Part shown: positions 1-10,400 of the stretch, in pieces | Numbering within the stretch: the stretch's first letter is position 1 | How the letters are laid out: each line of letters starts with the position of its first letter | NCBI GenBank assembly: GCA_013399305.1 | Contig: VXAI01000158.1 | Span: 419,206-483,205, forward strand | Reading direction: 5' to 3' | From: Rostratula benghalensis | Lineage: Eukaryota > Chordata > Aves > Charadriiformes > Rostratulidae | Length of the DNA: 64,000 bases | Translations under genes and position numbers: made by a program | Notes under the pieces: generated by a model | The model's input: only the letters and a program-made list of their open reading frames with translations | Database searches by the model: none | What the model was told of the DNA's origin: nothing

Positions 1-2500
1 ATGTAATTAGAAAAGAGTTGGGCTGGATCCAGAACATTAATGAAGTCGTAAAGGTGATGACTGGAGAAAAGGTGAAAATAAACCCAAGTGCTTAAGAGAG
101 AAATCTCAAGAGAAATAGCTCAGAGCATGGATGGACTTTCTGGCAGGGCTGGGGAAGTCCAAGAAAGCTGAAATCAGCACTGATTACAGAAAGACAGAAA
201 TGTTCCACTACCCTTAATGAAGAGAGATAAAAAAATCCAATCCAGTTAAGAGAAATATCGCCTGTGTAAATGCTTGTGTCTTTACTCTGATTATAGAGGA
301 GCAGAAGGCAATTATGCTGCTAATTTTTGTGGCTCCACTGTGTGCCTAAAGTTAGGCAGGATGAATACGGGCTTTGGAACCATATTCAGATTACTTATTT
401 CCAAAATCTGTTAGTAATGTATTCAGACTGCCAAGCTTTTTCACGTCTTTCCATTTTTTTGACTGTGTAGTAAATGGTCTGAAAAGCAAGGAGAGAATCA
501 CAGAATCTTAAAGAGCCAGGATAAGCCTACTCAGGGCCAAGCCAAAAGCTAAGTGGATAGGGGAGGGTAGGAAGTTGTCTGGGCAGAAGAAGTCTGAAGG
601 TCTGATTATGAGAGTTCTTGTTGTCTAGCAGTCTCCTGAGGAGTCATTCTCTCCATTTTTGTGACTGTTTCTGAGCCATGTGTGTCTCAGCCTATCTGGC
701 TTCCACTGACTTCTTCAAGAAGACAAGTTTGCTTTCTGCTTTGGTGGACTCCGGCCCTGACGACCTAATCCTACACACCCCTAAGCACTGATGGTGAGCA
801 TTGAGCCTATTTCATGCAGCTTTTTTCCTCACAATTTCACTCACGAGGTGCTGACTCTAGACACAGGTGGATCACTGCTTTTGTGCCTGAGCTGTGTGTT
901 CTCCATTTGTAAGGATCAGAGATTTGTAGCTCATTGGGAAGGAAGATGTCTCAGTGCACTAGGTCCTCAGCAGCCGTACAAGGATAACTAGCTTTACACT
1001 AATCCCCAAGCAACTTACACTATTATTTTCTCTGCAACTGCTCCCTGAGCTCCTCAGATGTGCCTTGTCATGGGTGCTATGGTGGTGACTTAGAACCCAT
1101 AGTTCACCCCAAGGACGAGTCCTAGTGTTGAGCAGCCTCTTCAGCGTAAACAGCTCTGAACAGCGAGTTGCCTCAGCCAACTGCTTCATAGTTTCAGTCC
1201 CCAAATGGCTAGCTCTGTGTGTTTGACCTTGAGCATCTGGCTATATATAAATATATATACACACACACACACTCTGGACAGTTTGCTCTGTACTGCTTAC
1301 AGTGCAGCTCCATTTAAGCTCTGTGTTTTAAATGCTTCCCAAGAGCCATGGTTTAAATTGAGTGGGGTTGACTACTTATATGAAAAGCCATCTTCTCCTG
1401 AATCCCATCCATATCCTGGCAAGTGTCTGCCAAAAATATTATTTCCACCCCCTCCTCTCATGAAATATGCATATAAAATGCCCCCTGAATGGTACCTTAA
1501 AAATTCATAGTCCCTGACCACATTATAGTAATGCCCATGGTGGAACCTAGAGGTGTAAAAGATGCTTTGTGACTCCGACAGAGATGATGCCCTATTCAGG
1601 AAATTAATATACAGGAGAAGTCTAAACATACAGGCAAGATTCATGTATATTATTCTGTAAGGGTTATTCATGTCTTTGGAAAGAGTGCTAGAGCTGTAGT
1701 CATTTACAATATTTAGTGTGCTTTGATAAATATTTGCAGTTCAAAGTTAGAGAATATATATATAACAGTATATGTACACACGTGCATTGAAATATACATG
1801 TAATCTACCACGAGGTAAGAGATTTTAAACTATATTTCTTTTAATTGCAATCTCATTTAGCAATAGGATAAGAGTGGTTGATACATTAGCATTTATTTTT
1901 TTTAACCAGAAATTACCTGAGATTGACTGAATTTAGAATTCATAAATATTTCTCAAACAAAAAATAATTGAAGGACTAGAAAAAAATGCTTCACTTTCTC
2001 ATTCTGACTTTGCTGAGACCCTGTGGGGAAATGTATAGCTTTTTTTTGTTTTGATACACAAAGAAGAAACCAGTGAGTAAAAGCTCTGTAACAGAGATTT
2101 ATGTTTAATTCCAAGAAACTCCACAGGGAATTGGGAACTGGGAAAATATCACTTATTCTTCCTGTTCAGTTTTCGATCCCTAAAGGGGAGGTAATTGTCT
2201 GTCTTTCTGTAGGGGGCTGAATCGTCATTCTTGTCCTGTCATGCTCTGATTTTTAAATCTTCAATAAGTTTTCAGCTTTCAGTAAGGGTCAGTTTTCCCC
2301 TTATTTATTACATAAAATAACCTGCTAGGGGAGTTTGGGGATAAATGACTCATTATTACGGTAGCACTTAGGAATCTTCTCTGGGTTTGCAACCTGTTGG
2401 GGAAGGCCCTGTATCTACGGGTAATAGGAGACACTGGCTGCTCCAAAGAGTCTTGCAGGCTAAAAGAATGCAAGAGAGGAAGGAAGTCTGCAATTTGTTT
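1..2500. other. Unique non-coding DNA, no gene recognised
   Basis: Stop codons are frequent in all frames and the only open frames are short (about 100 codons or fewer), without recognisable domains. AT-rich stretches occur around 1.7-2.0 kb. Apart from the TA/CA microsatellite listed separately I see nothing identifiable. A weak resemblance to the start of an inverted CR1 at about 491-530 was not accepted. Confidence 0.6.
1242..1272. repeat. Compound TA/CA microsatellite
   Basis: A short run of TATATA-type repeats passes directly into six to seven CA dinucleotides. It is a simple-sequence repeat with no coding content and is likely to be length-polymorphic. Confidence 0.9.
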
Positions 2501-2646
2501 TTCTCATTTACCAGGAGAACAGAAGCGCAGAGGTATCAGATGAATTGTTAGGGTTCATACAGGCAGGCTGTAGGACAGCCAGAACCTGAACTAACATCTC
2601 CTGCCTCCTAGCATTGTGTGCATCCCACAAGATCTCCTTTCTTTCC
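2501..2646 (-). repeat. MIR-like SINE relic, inverted
   Basis: The order of elements matches a MIR/CORE-type amniote SINE read in antisense: a degraded 'lower-case' gaggaaactgaggc-like block (ccaggagaacagaagcgcag), then a gccagaacctgaac block, then the pyrimidine-rich atctcctgcctcctagc block that ends the complement of such SINEs. Each block is only partly preserved. The assignment is by pattern memory, not alignment, so it stays tentative. Confidence 0.42.
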
Positions 2647-2839
2647 TGCTAAGAGCCTGCTTTTCAATTAAAGATGTAATTTTTCATTGCAGTTGAGACC
2701 TGCCAAAGAATGGGAAGGAAAAACTAAACAGAAAACACGAAGGGAAGCCTGCACTGCCTGCCTGCTTGCGTCTTGCATTAGTCACTGCTATTAATCCCTC
2801 CTCGCTGAGTGAATGGAAGAGTCACCAAATTCCCACAGA

Positions 2840-3060
2840 GCCCAGCAGGAAAAGGCTCACCTTATCTGAAAGCCACTTTTTGCAGCACACGGAGCGCTGC
2901 GGCTGCACAACAATGTGTCAGGCTTAATAAAACAAGCGGAGAGTGTGTGAACACATCCACTTAGCAACGGAGCCGTGGACAAGGGAATAAACACTCCTCT
3001 ATGAACGTGTGCCTGTGCTAAAGTTCGGTGGGTGTTAGTCCAAAAGGCATCTGTCTCCCC
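2840..3060. promoter_or_regulatory. Possible conserved non-coding element (CpG-bearing block)
   Basis: This stretch keeps several CpGs in a region otherwise depleted of them and packs short motifs typical of developmental enhancers: CTTATCT (GATA-type), AACAATG (SOX-type) and TTAATAAAAC. It has no repeat character. An open frame of 77 codons on the minus strand has no recognisable domain. This is an inference from composition and motif density only; without cross-species alignment it could be plain unique DNA. Confidence 0.2.
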
Positions 3061-3354
3061 ACTGGCAGAGACTTCTGAAAAAAACAGCATGCTGCATCAC
3101 TGACTCCCACTACCATAGCGCAGTGGCCAGGGTGATATCAGAGCTCCAAGAGGCCAAATCAATGCCTGGCTTTCCTCCCAAAACTTATTAAGGCTGACTA
3201 GAGCTGTTTGCATATCATTTTCCAGTGAAGTGATTTGAATTTGTGATTAGTTAATTATTTTTATTTTTTTTTTAAGCAGTCTAATAAAGCATGGATTGTA
3301 GTTGTGAATAATTTAACTGATGGGGTTTGCACTCGTTCTTGAATAACTTGCTTT

Positions 3355-3418
3355 GGGGAAATCCTGCCAGAAGCCAATGGAGCTGCACTCACATGCACAG
3401 GTAAAGAATTTAGCCCAT
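3355..3418. repeat. Relic of an old amniote palindromic-type element
   Basis: The segment AATCCTGCCAGAAGCCAATG, followed by GAGCTGCACTCACATGCA and ending at TTTAGCCC, has the layout of a repeat I know from turtle, crocodile and bird DNA (AATCCTGCC, a GAAGTCAATGG core, a C/T-rich arm, and a TTTGGCCC end). I cannot name the family with certainty. Related relics are listed at 7.2, 39.8 and 61.3 kb. Confidence 0.45.
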
Positions 3419-3419
3419 G

Positions 3420-4133
3420 TTTCTGTTTTTGAAGCACTATATCAGTTCATTTAGAAACATATAGGAAAAGAAGAGTTTTGTTCAAATTAGTCAATTCCTT
3501 CCATCCATGCCTAGAGCAGATACTGTTCTGGCAAAAGGCAACATTTCAAGATTTTAGGGATTTTTTTTTTCCCCTTTTCCAGTTCCGTCTTTTATTTATT
3601 TATCTTTTAAATTTTATTTCCATCTATGCTGGATATAGTCCAAAAAGTATTTTGAATTTCTAATAAATTTATGCTTTCAGGACTCGCAAAACATGATGGC
3701 TGTGAAAAATGGGCTCTTTGAACCGGAGACTTTCCTTGTTCCAGCAAGTGCTAGCAGAAGAGACCACCCGAAGCCCTGCTACTACAATCATCGTCCTACT
3801 GCTCCCTATTTCATGTACTGGTCCAGCTAGGTCCAGAAGAGGACAGCTTGCATTTGGGCTTGGTTTCTCCACCAGTAGAGACTGTCCCCCTTGTCCAGGC
3901 TCTGAGTTGCAGCCCTGCAGCAGGGAACCATCATGCTCGGAGCACTCTGGCTCTAACTGGGCTTCTCTGAGCTTTCAGGATCCCTGCTGGGGACCTGGGA
4001 GCTGAGCCCAGATTATATCTACTCTTCCAGGCTCTTGGCTCCAGGAGAGACTGTCTGGAAGTTTTGGCATCACTCCCTGCCCTACAGCTACAGACCCTAT
4101 AATCCTGAAGACTCTGGCTTTGGGGAAATCTTC
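3420..4133. other. Unique non-coding DNA
   Basis: No repeat or gene recognised. Overlapping open frames of 67 codons (minus) and 98 codons (plus) around 3.67-4.0 kb lack recognisable domains and overlap each other on opposite strands, as expected of chance open frames. Confidence 0.55.
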
Positions 4134-4247
4134 TTGGTAGGTCTATCCAGGGGCTGTCCCATCTGGAAAGCTGTCTATATGTATTTGAGCTTGGTGGGTC
4201 TACCTGGAGGGTGTCCCACCTGGAAAGTTCTCTGTATGAATTTGAAT
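4134..4247. repeat. Two-copy 57-bp tandem duplication, diverged
   Basis: Copy 1 is 4134-4190 and copy 2 is 4191-4247, head to tail with no spacer. Both start TTGGT(A/G)GGTCTA, share TCCCA(T/C)CTGGAAAG in the middle and end near TTTGA. Because 57 is a multiple of three, the copies stay in phase within an 88-codon open frame (4035-4301, +) and give 19-residue repeats starting LVGLSRGCPIWK and LVGLPGGCPTWK. I recognise no protein family, so the in-phase duplication may be coincidence. Confidence 0.8.
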
Positions 4248-5306
4248 AGCTCTTTAGAGCAAGAAGAGCTAGTGTGTGAAATCTTGGTCTGTCTCTCGTA
4301 GGGGACCACAGAGGACAGGACTTCCCCTCTTGCTCTGTCTCTGTCCTGCCTCTGTTGCAGGTTTAAATGACAGAAAGACAGCCTGTGGGTCCAGGCTTTG
4401 TTCTAGGAGGTGAGATGGTGGAGGTCTTGAAGCTATAAAGATTGAGATGGTAGATGAATCCAGGTATCCCACTTCCCAGGTGGGAAGCATCAAACTACCA
4501 ACTTGTTACTACACTCCACTCTCTGTTATGATGCAGGAATGGAGGTAAGTGCCATATTGCAGCAGATTCAGAATCACACCACAAAGATTTACACAGTCCT
4601 TCATCCTCCCAGACAGAGCTTCTGGGCAGAAAACCAGGACATATGTGGGATGGGTCTCCTCAAGTATAGGCAGAGAGGCAGCTGGAGAATTCAGCCTCAG
4701 CTTCACAGAGGTCTTCACTCTGGGTTCTGTTGAGGGCCCAGTCCTCAGACACATCATTTCACACTGTGCCATACTTCAGCATTTTGTACTGACTGGTAGG
4801 CTCAGCTATGTGCCTCTTGTTCCTGCCTGGTTGATTGTCTGCTTCCTGTAAAGGCATGAAAACATTTCACTTTGTGTTGTGAAGTCCCATCCCAGGGCCA
4901 TGTTCCTAGGAATTGTGGCTGTGGCACTGCTGGGAACAGTGGAGTTCAGATCGGGTTTTTGTGTGGAAAACAACTAAGCCATCTTAATTCCCAATGGACA
5001 TCATGAAATCTCTGCTTCTCTCTCACCACACAGGACCATTAATTTTGTCCATAAAATCCTGGAAACTGTAAGGCTGTGGCTAGTGGTGTAAAAGTTCATT
5101 GCTCGTGAGGCAGAAAACCATCACCAACCTAAGGTGACAATAACCGATCTTTCATTCCACTGTTACGTAAAACTATTTTCAGCCACAAAAGAAAAAAATG
5201 GGGCAGTAATGACAAGAAATCCTTCCTTCTCTCACAGTTCTCTTCAACAAGTTGTGAACATCAACACCTATCTAGGTATTGGCTGAAATATTATTTACCA
5301 TAAGAA

Positions 5307-5346
5307 ATACCTCCTTTTTTTGGAGGTATGTATTTTTTGGAGGTAT
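5307..5346. repeat. Small hairpin plus 14-bp direct repeat
   Basis: ATACCTCC (5307-5314) pairs with GGAGGTAT (5322-5329) across a seven-T loop. The unit TTTTTTGGAGGTAT occurs at 5316-5329 and again at 5333-5346. It is probably a local slippage or duplication product with no assigned role. Confidence 0.7.
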
Positions 5347-5704
5347 AATACTTTCCTTTTTAGAACAGTCTAGGCAATTCAATGCAAGACAACTTGCATT
5401 TATTCCAAGTAGAGTCTCACAGCTCCCATCAAAGTAAGAAAATGGAAACACTACATTGCTGTCAACTTGCAGATTGCATCACTGAATGCAGCATTACAGC
5501 TTTAAGTGGCTGAGATCAGACCTGCATGGTCCCTCTCAGGCACACCCTGATAGTCCACACAACACCCATTTTTCAGGTGGGAAGGCATCATTAGTCTTTA
5601 TTTCCTTCAGTGAGCAACGTGTTAACCCAGCTACCTCCTGCTCCTGCTCCCCTTTCCCTGTGGTTTCTTGCATGCAACTACTTGGCTGCTCCTTTCTTGT
5701 TCTG

Positions 5705-5724
5705 TTGCATTGCATTGCATTGCA
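5705..5724. repeat. (TTGCA)4 short tandem repeat
   Basis: Four perfect copies of the pentamer TTGCA. It is a minor microsatellite. Confidence 0.85.
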
Positions 5725-7228
5725 GATGGAGTTGGTTGTTGAATTTTTTTGCCAGGATTGATCACAGAGCAGGCAAGAAACCATGGTCCTCCTTTGAAGC
5801 TAAATAAGCAAGGCCAAGCAAGCAGCATAAGCTGGGATCTGCTTTCAAAGGGCTCTGTTAAACACCATGTTCTCCAGCCTCTGTTGTCTCAGATGACCAA
5901 CCAAGTATTGAATATTTCGGAAATGTGTAGACCAATGTCAAGGAAGAGGATGGGGATGGGCAAGGATCTCCTTGCATCCTCAGAGAAGCAAATGGCAAAG
6001 GGCAGTGGATCTCTGCAGTAAAGGACTATATTAAAGTTCCATTTAGAGGTACATTACCCTGTACATTGATGATTTTGGATGAGATATGGGAGTTCTCTCT
6101 GCTTCCAGATGCCTTCCTTGATTTGTTTTGCATTTCTCTGAGTACGAGGAAAGTTTCAGGAAGAGGGAGTGTCCGTATTTAGCTGGGTGAAGCCTGTGGA
6201 GTTTAGGTTTTGCAAACTTCCTGGAGAAATCTTCTCAGAGAAAAATATATCAATCCCCAGCCCCTGTGTAGTAAAGCCATGGCACTGTTGAAAAGCTGGT
6301 GGATGACTTCGTTTCAGAATTTCCAAGATGAGAGGACCCTCTCAGCACCTCCAAGGACTGATGAATGGTAGTCTAGGCCCACTTGCTGAGGAGCCAACAT
6401 GGAAAATCTGCAGGGGGGATGTGAATGATGGAGTTTGTAGTTTGATGCTAGTTTGAATCACAGTCTGATGAGAAAGAGAGAAGGAACAGCCAATACAAAC
6501 CATCCTCATCCTGTTCTCCCAGCAGTTTCTCCTCTAAAGCATTGCTCGGAGGTGAGCATACTGGAAATACTATTATTACTCAACTCCTGCTACTGTGAGA
6601 CCGCCAACAACTTGTGCAGAAGGAGCCAACTTAAATGACAATAAAGTAAAATCCTTGGCAGCTGGGAGTGTTTGCTTCTCGGTGTCTGAAAAGGGAAGCC
6701 TGGCCTGTGCTCCGCACTCATGCTGTTTTGGAAACTTGAAGTTGTCCATAAGGCACCGTCTGTGCAGAAGCCCTATCGCCAAGCAGTAGGAGATGTTGTC
6801 CTTAGCTGTGACAAATGATTGCCAGCAGTGATTTCGGGGAAGAAAGAGCAGCTTTCAGATGTACTACATCTAGCAAGCCAGGGAATTAAGCCGAGCTGCC
6901 TGTAGGCATGCAAACACAGTGGTGCCACTGAGATGGACCAGATCCTGAGAGCATTTACCATGCCATGTGGGTGGCAGGATTTGGCTTGATGTTCGTAGTG
7001 TCACATGTCATTCCCAATATTACGGGGCCAGCTCCTGCAGAGCTGCATTGCACTGGACGAGATGGAGTACTGTAATTACAGAGAGCTTTCCATAGGGTCT
7101 GTGTTGTTCCTGATCTGGCTGATCCTAGTGATACAGGCCCGTCCTCCACACTGTGCTCCCCACATCTGACCTGAAAGGGTGAAGGACACCTTCCTGTGAG
7201 TACTCACTGTTTTTCTGAATTAATTCGT

Positions 7229-7310
7229 GAAGGTCTGATCCAGTTTACAGAGAAGCATGGAGAGTCTTTCCACTGATTTCAGTGGCTCTTGGAATGGTCC
7301 CTTATTGCAT
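7229..7310. repeat. Degenerate palindromic amniote element
   Basis: GGTCTGATCCAG near the left end and a decayed GGAATGGTCCC at the right end flank a core with GAGTCTTTCCACTGATTTCA followed by GTGGCTCTTGG. This follows the layout of a palindromic repeat common in reptile and bird DNA (GGCCTGATCC arms around CCATTGACTTCAATGG). The arms have decayed and family naming is not possible from memory. It abuts the LINE scrap at 7312-7395. Confidence 0.5.
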
Positions 7311-7311
7311 A

Positions 7312-7395
7312 AACTCCAATTTCTGCTATTTCACACTTCATTTCCTTCCATACCCTTGGGTGAAGATCATCAGCTCCTATTGATTTACTGCACTT
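7312..7395 (-). mobile_element. Ancient CR1/L3-type LINE reverse-transcriptase scrap
   Basis: Read on the minus strand this gives about 28 residues containing KCSKSIGADDLHPRVWKEM followed by EIAEI. It resembles the conserved entry to the reverse-transcriptase domain of CR1/L3-type ORF2 proteins, where a K(A/S)xGPDxLHPRVLKEL pattern is followed by a short I-A stretch. Here Gly-Pro-Asp has become Gly-Ala-Asp and Leu has become Trp. Immediately upstream on the same strand is a run of lysine codons from a T-rich tract, not protein homology. It is a fragment far too short to function and clearly older than the other CR1 copies in the window. Confidence 0.5.
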
Positions 7396-7427
7396 GAGCT
7401 TCTCAGGTTTCTCCATAATTTTTAATC

Positions 7428-7453
7428 TTTTTTTCTTCTTTTTTTTTTTTTCT
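7428..7453. repeat. T-rich homopolymer tract
   Basis: Nearly pure T with a few C. It is simple sequence and encodes the lysine run seen in the minus-strand frame next to the LINE scrap. Confidence 0.85.
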
Positions 7454-10400
7454 GGAAACTTGAATTTTCTTTCAGGACCACATTCAGATTTCTCCATAAA
7501 AATTGCCTGAGAGCAGGAATTTCCCTATAATTTTTTATGGTTGAAGAATAATGTACCAAACAGAACACAAGAAAAGCTTTTAGCTTCCCCGCTTCCTTTC
7601 TAATGTCTCTAATTACCTCACTTTGCTCAGCTTTGTCTCATGTTCTTTCAGACATTACTGACCTTTCCCTGGAAACACCACACTTCTGCCGTGTGTAAGT
7701 ATAAGGACACTTAAGATCAGACACTGATTGCAAGAGCACCTGCTGATTTTTTTTTTTTTCCCAAGTTTAACAGCATGTATTCCTGATTACTGTCTGGAAT
7801 TATGGAACTGGAAGATGCAGATCTGTGATGCTGTGGTAATATCAATTTAACTGGCTTTAGTGGAAATTCTTGTCTAACCTGTCCTTCCCCCGTATTTTGC
7901 ATCCTGGATTCACAGCACCCCTTTGCTCAGATTCATTTGAAGCTACAATTACTTTCTTTCTGCTGATTCAGCCACAGCTATTTTTGTTCTGTTCTGTGAT
8001 TCTTACCCTGAAAAGCTAATAGGAAATGGCGTTTTCTTATCCTGCCTGCCTACTCCTGTATGCATTCAGAGCCACTGGCTTTCAGTCTTCCTAGGCTTGC
8101 AGAACAAACATAGTTAAGACCAAATCAGCTGCTTCTTGCTCCCTGTGCAGTCAATAAAATAATTTATTTTCCCTTCAATTGTTTCTAATCAAATCCACCA
8201 GAGTTTAATGAGTTGGACACATATCCCCGAATATCTCATACAGTGGCCATGAGGTACACAGAAACTAAGTGTATAATTTTTTGTATGAGATCCTCATTGA
8301 AAGTAATGCTACATGAAAAGAGACAACCCCTTGTATCTCAGATTCGAGACTATATTTGCAGGGATGGAAAAGAAAATATCATCCTGCATAACTCATGTAC
8401 GCTTGATAGGTGATTGTAACTGAATGAACACGTGGCCTTGAGACTCTGCTTTTGCCATGTGGCTTTTCAGATCAGAATCAAATGCCCCACTGTTAGTGGT
8501 ATCACCAAAACAGTGATTTTTCACCCATGTATCACTTCTAACATCAACAGTTTATAATACTGCGACCCTATCAAAGGTCCTTGGTGGATGGGATTCCTTC
8601 ACTGAGCGCAAATCCTTCTTTGTTTGAACCTTGCTTTCACATATTTGTTGCCTTTGCCACAGAAAAGTCTTTCTTTCCCCAAGAACCACACGCAAAATTT
8701 GTGTCTCTGCCTAGTCTCTTTACGTGATATTGGTGAAACAAATTTCCTCCCTCTGACTGATCACTGTTGTATTCTGTCTACCTCAAGGACTCCTTTGTCC
8801 TGTTTTAGTGCAGTGTCTGACCTCACACCATGAGGTGGCATGGCAGCAAGAAGGACCACCAGGTGACCCAGACGTAGGGTAGCCTCTGCTGATATTGATG
8901 AGTCTTCCCCCATTCTCTCTTACAACATTGCTCAGTACCTCCCAGCCTTATCTTATGACGGTAACCAAGACATCACAGTTGGTGTGGGTTTGCTCTTTCT
9001 CAGAAATATAAGTGTTACTGTTCTCAAAGTAAAGATGAAAGACGACACACATAGAGCTCAGGGGTCTCTTTATGAAAAGACTTCGTTGGTTTTGCATTGA
9101 AGACCTTATCCCATTCTAGGTTCTTGGTCCCTGGGTTAAATTCACAAATCAAATTTACTCTGATTCACAGCTTGGACTCTTTTCCATATGTTTGCAGACT
9201 AAATTGTTATGTTAGGTCTCTGAAAATATGAAAGGAAGAAAAGGTCATGGACCCCTTCTATAAATTGCCAAATGAAGGCTGAAAAAGGAGAACTACACTG
9301 TCCTTCAGACAGCTGTGCTCGTTCTGAGGATCGATTCAGATATTCACTTGCTAAGAAATTACAATGAAAAAAGCTGCCCCTTCTCAGGTATGGATCGCTG
9401 CCTCTTCAGAGTCGATGCAGAATGGGCATAGTTTCTTTATACAGTAAGCCTCCTACGAGGATATTAAGCTACTGATGAATTTACTGATCTTTCCTCTGCA
9501 GTGAGGCAGAGGTTCCAGCTGCCCAGCTCAGACCTGCTTCAGCTTACCCTGCTGAGCTCTGGTCCAAGGGCTCAAGGGTTTTACAACCAGGGCAGGGAGC
9601 TATTGCAGCATGGATTTAGGACTTCCATAATCTGATTAAGCGCAGATCTAATTTGGCCCAGACTAGGTGTATAGTTTGAGGTTATGAAAAATCTTCTTTA
9701 GCATACTACCAAGGGTATCTTAGTATCTATTTCCATTGTACCCTGAGTTCCCTATAAGTAGCTGACTTTAGTGTTGACGCAGGAGTGCACAGGTATCTAT
9801 GATACTCTTCCATGTGCCTGTTCCTGAAAACACACATTGCCTAGCAGCTGTGAAAAGCTGAAGAGACAGCCACCATCCCAAAGTGGCCACCCTTCTACAT
9901 CACCTCCATGGGAGCCATATCTTGCTTTTCAGGTGCAAGCAAAGAAGCAGAGAAGGGCACCCACAGACATGAGCAATGTTTGTCTTGGTTGTTTTTCTCC
10001 ATAAATCTGGGGAAAAACAATCAGGACCAGGGAGTGGAAATCTGTGCTTAGTTGACAGATAATGTGGAGCTCAAATCCAACATCAAAATCCTGGCAAGTC
10101 TTTTGCTTGATTTCTTGTTTTCATGCAAATCCCAATTAGCTCCTAGAAAAGCCTCACTGGGATGTGGATGTCGAGACTGATGTGCATCGTGGTAAGGGCC
10201 TGTCCACACCTTTGATGCTGAGGAAGTTTAGCTCTGGTTGCAGACTTTGAAGGTGAGCTGTGCTTTCATTTGAAACAGAGCTTGGCAGCTCAGCTGCCGA
10301 GCAGAAGGGAACTGTGCTCCACGGCTGGTGGACAAGCTAACAGAGATGTGTTAACAGCTGCTAGTGTGCTGCAGCTCCAATTTCAGTTTCAGAACATTGT

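Larger units (their letters stand above)
4248..7228. other. Unique non-coding DNA with two minor simple repeats
   Basis: No gene recognised. Open frames reach about 100 codons but overlap each other in several frames and have no domains. The minor structures inside (5307-5346 and 5705-5724) are listed separately. Confidence 0.55.

Noticed and set aside
491..530. GAGAATCACAGAATC resembling the start of an inverted CR1 tail
   Set aside because: Sequence to the right does not follow any CR1 3' end; the match is about 15 bp.
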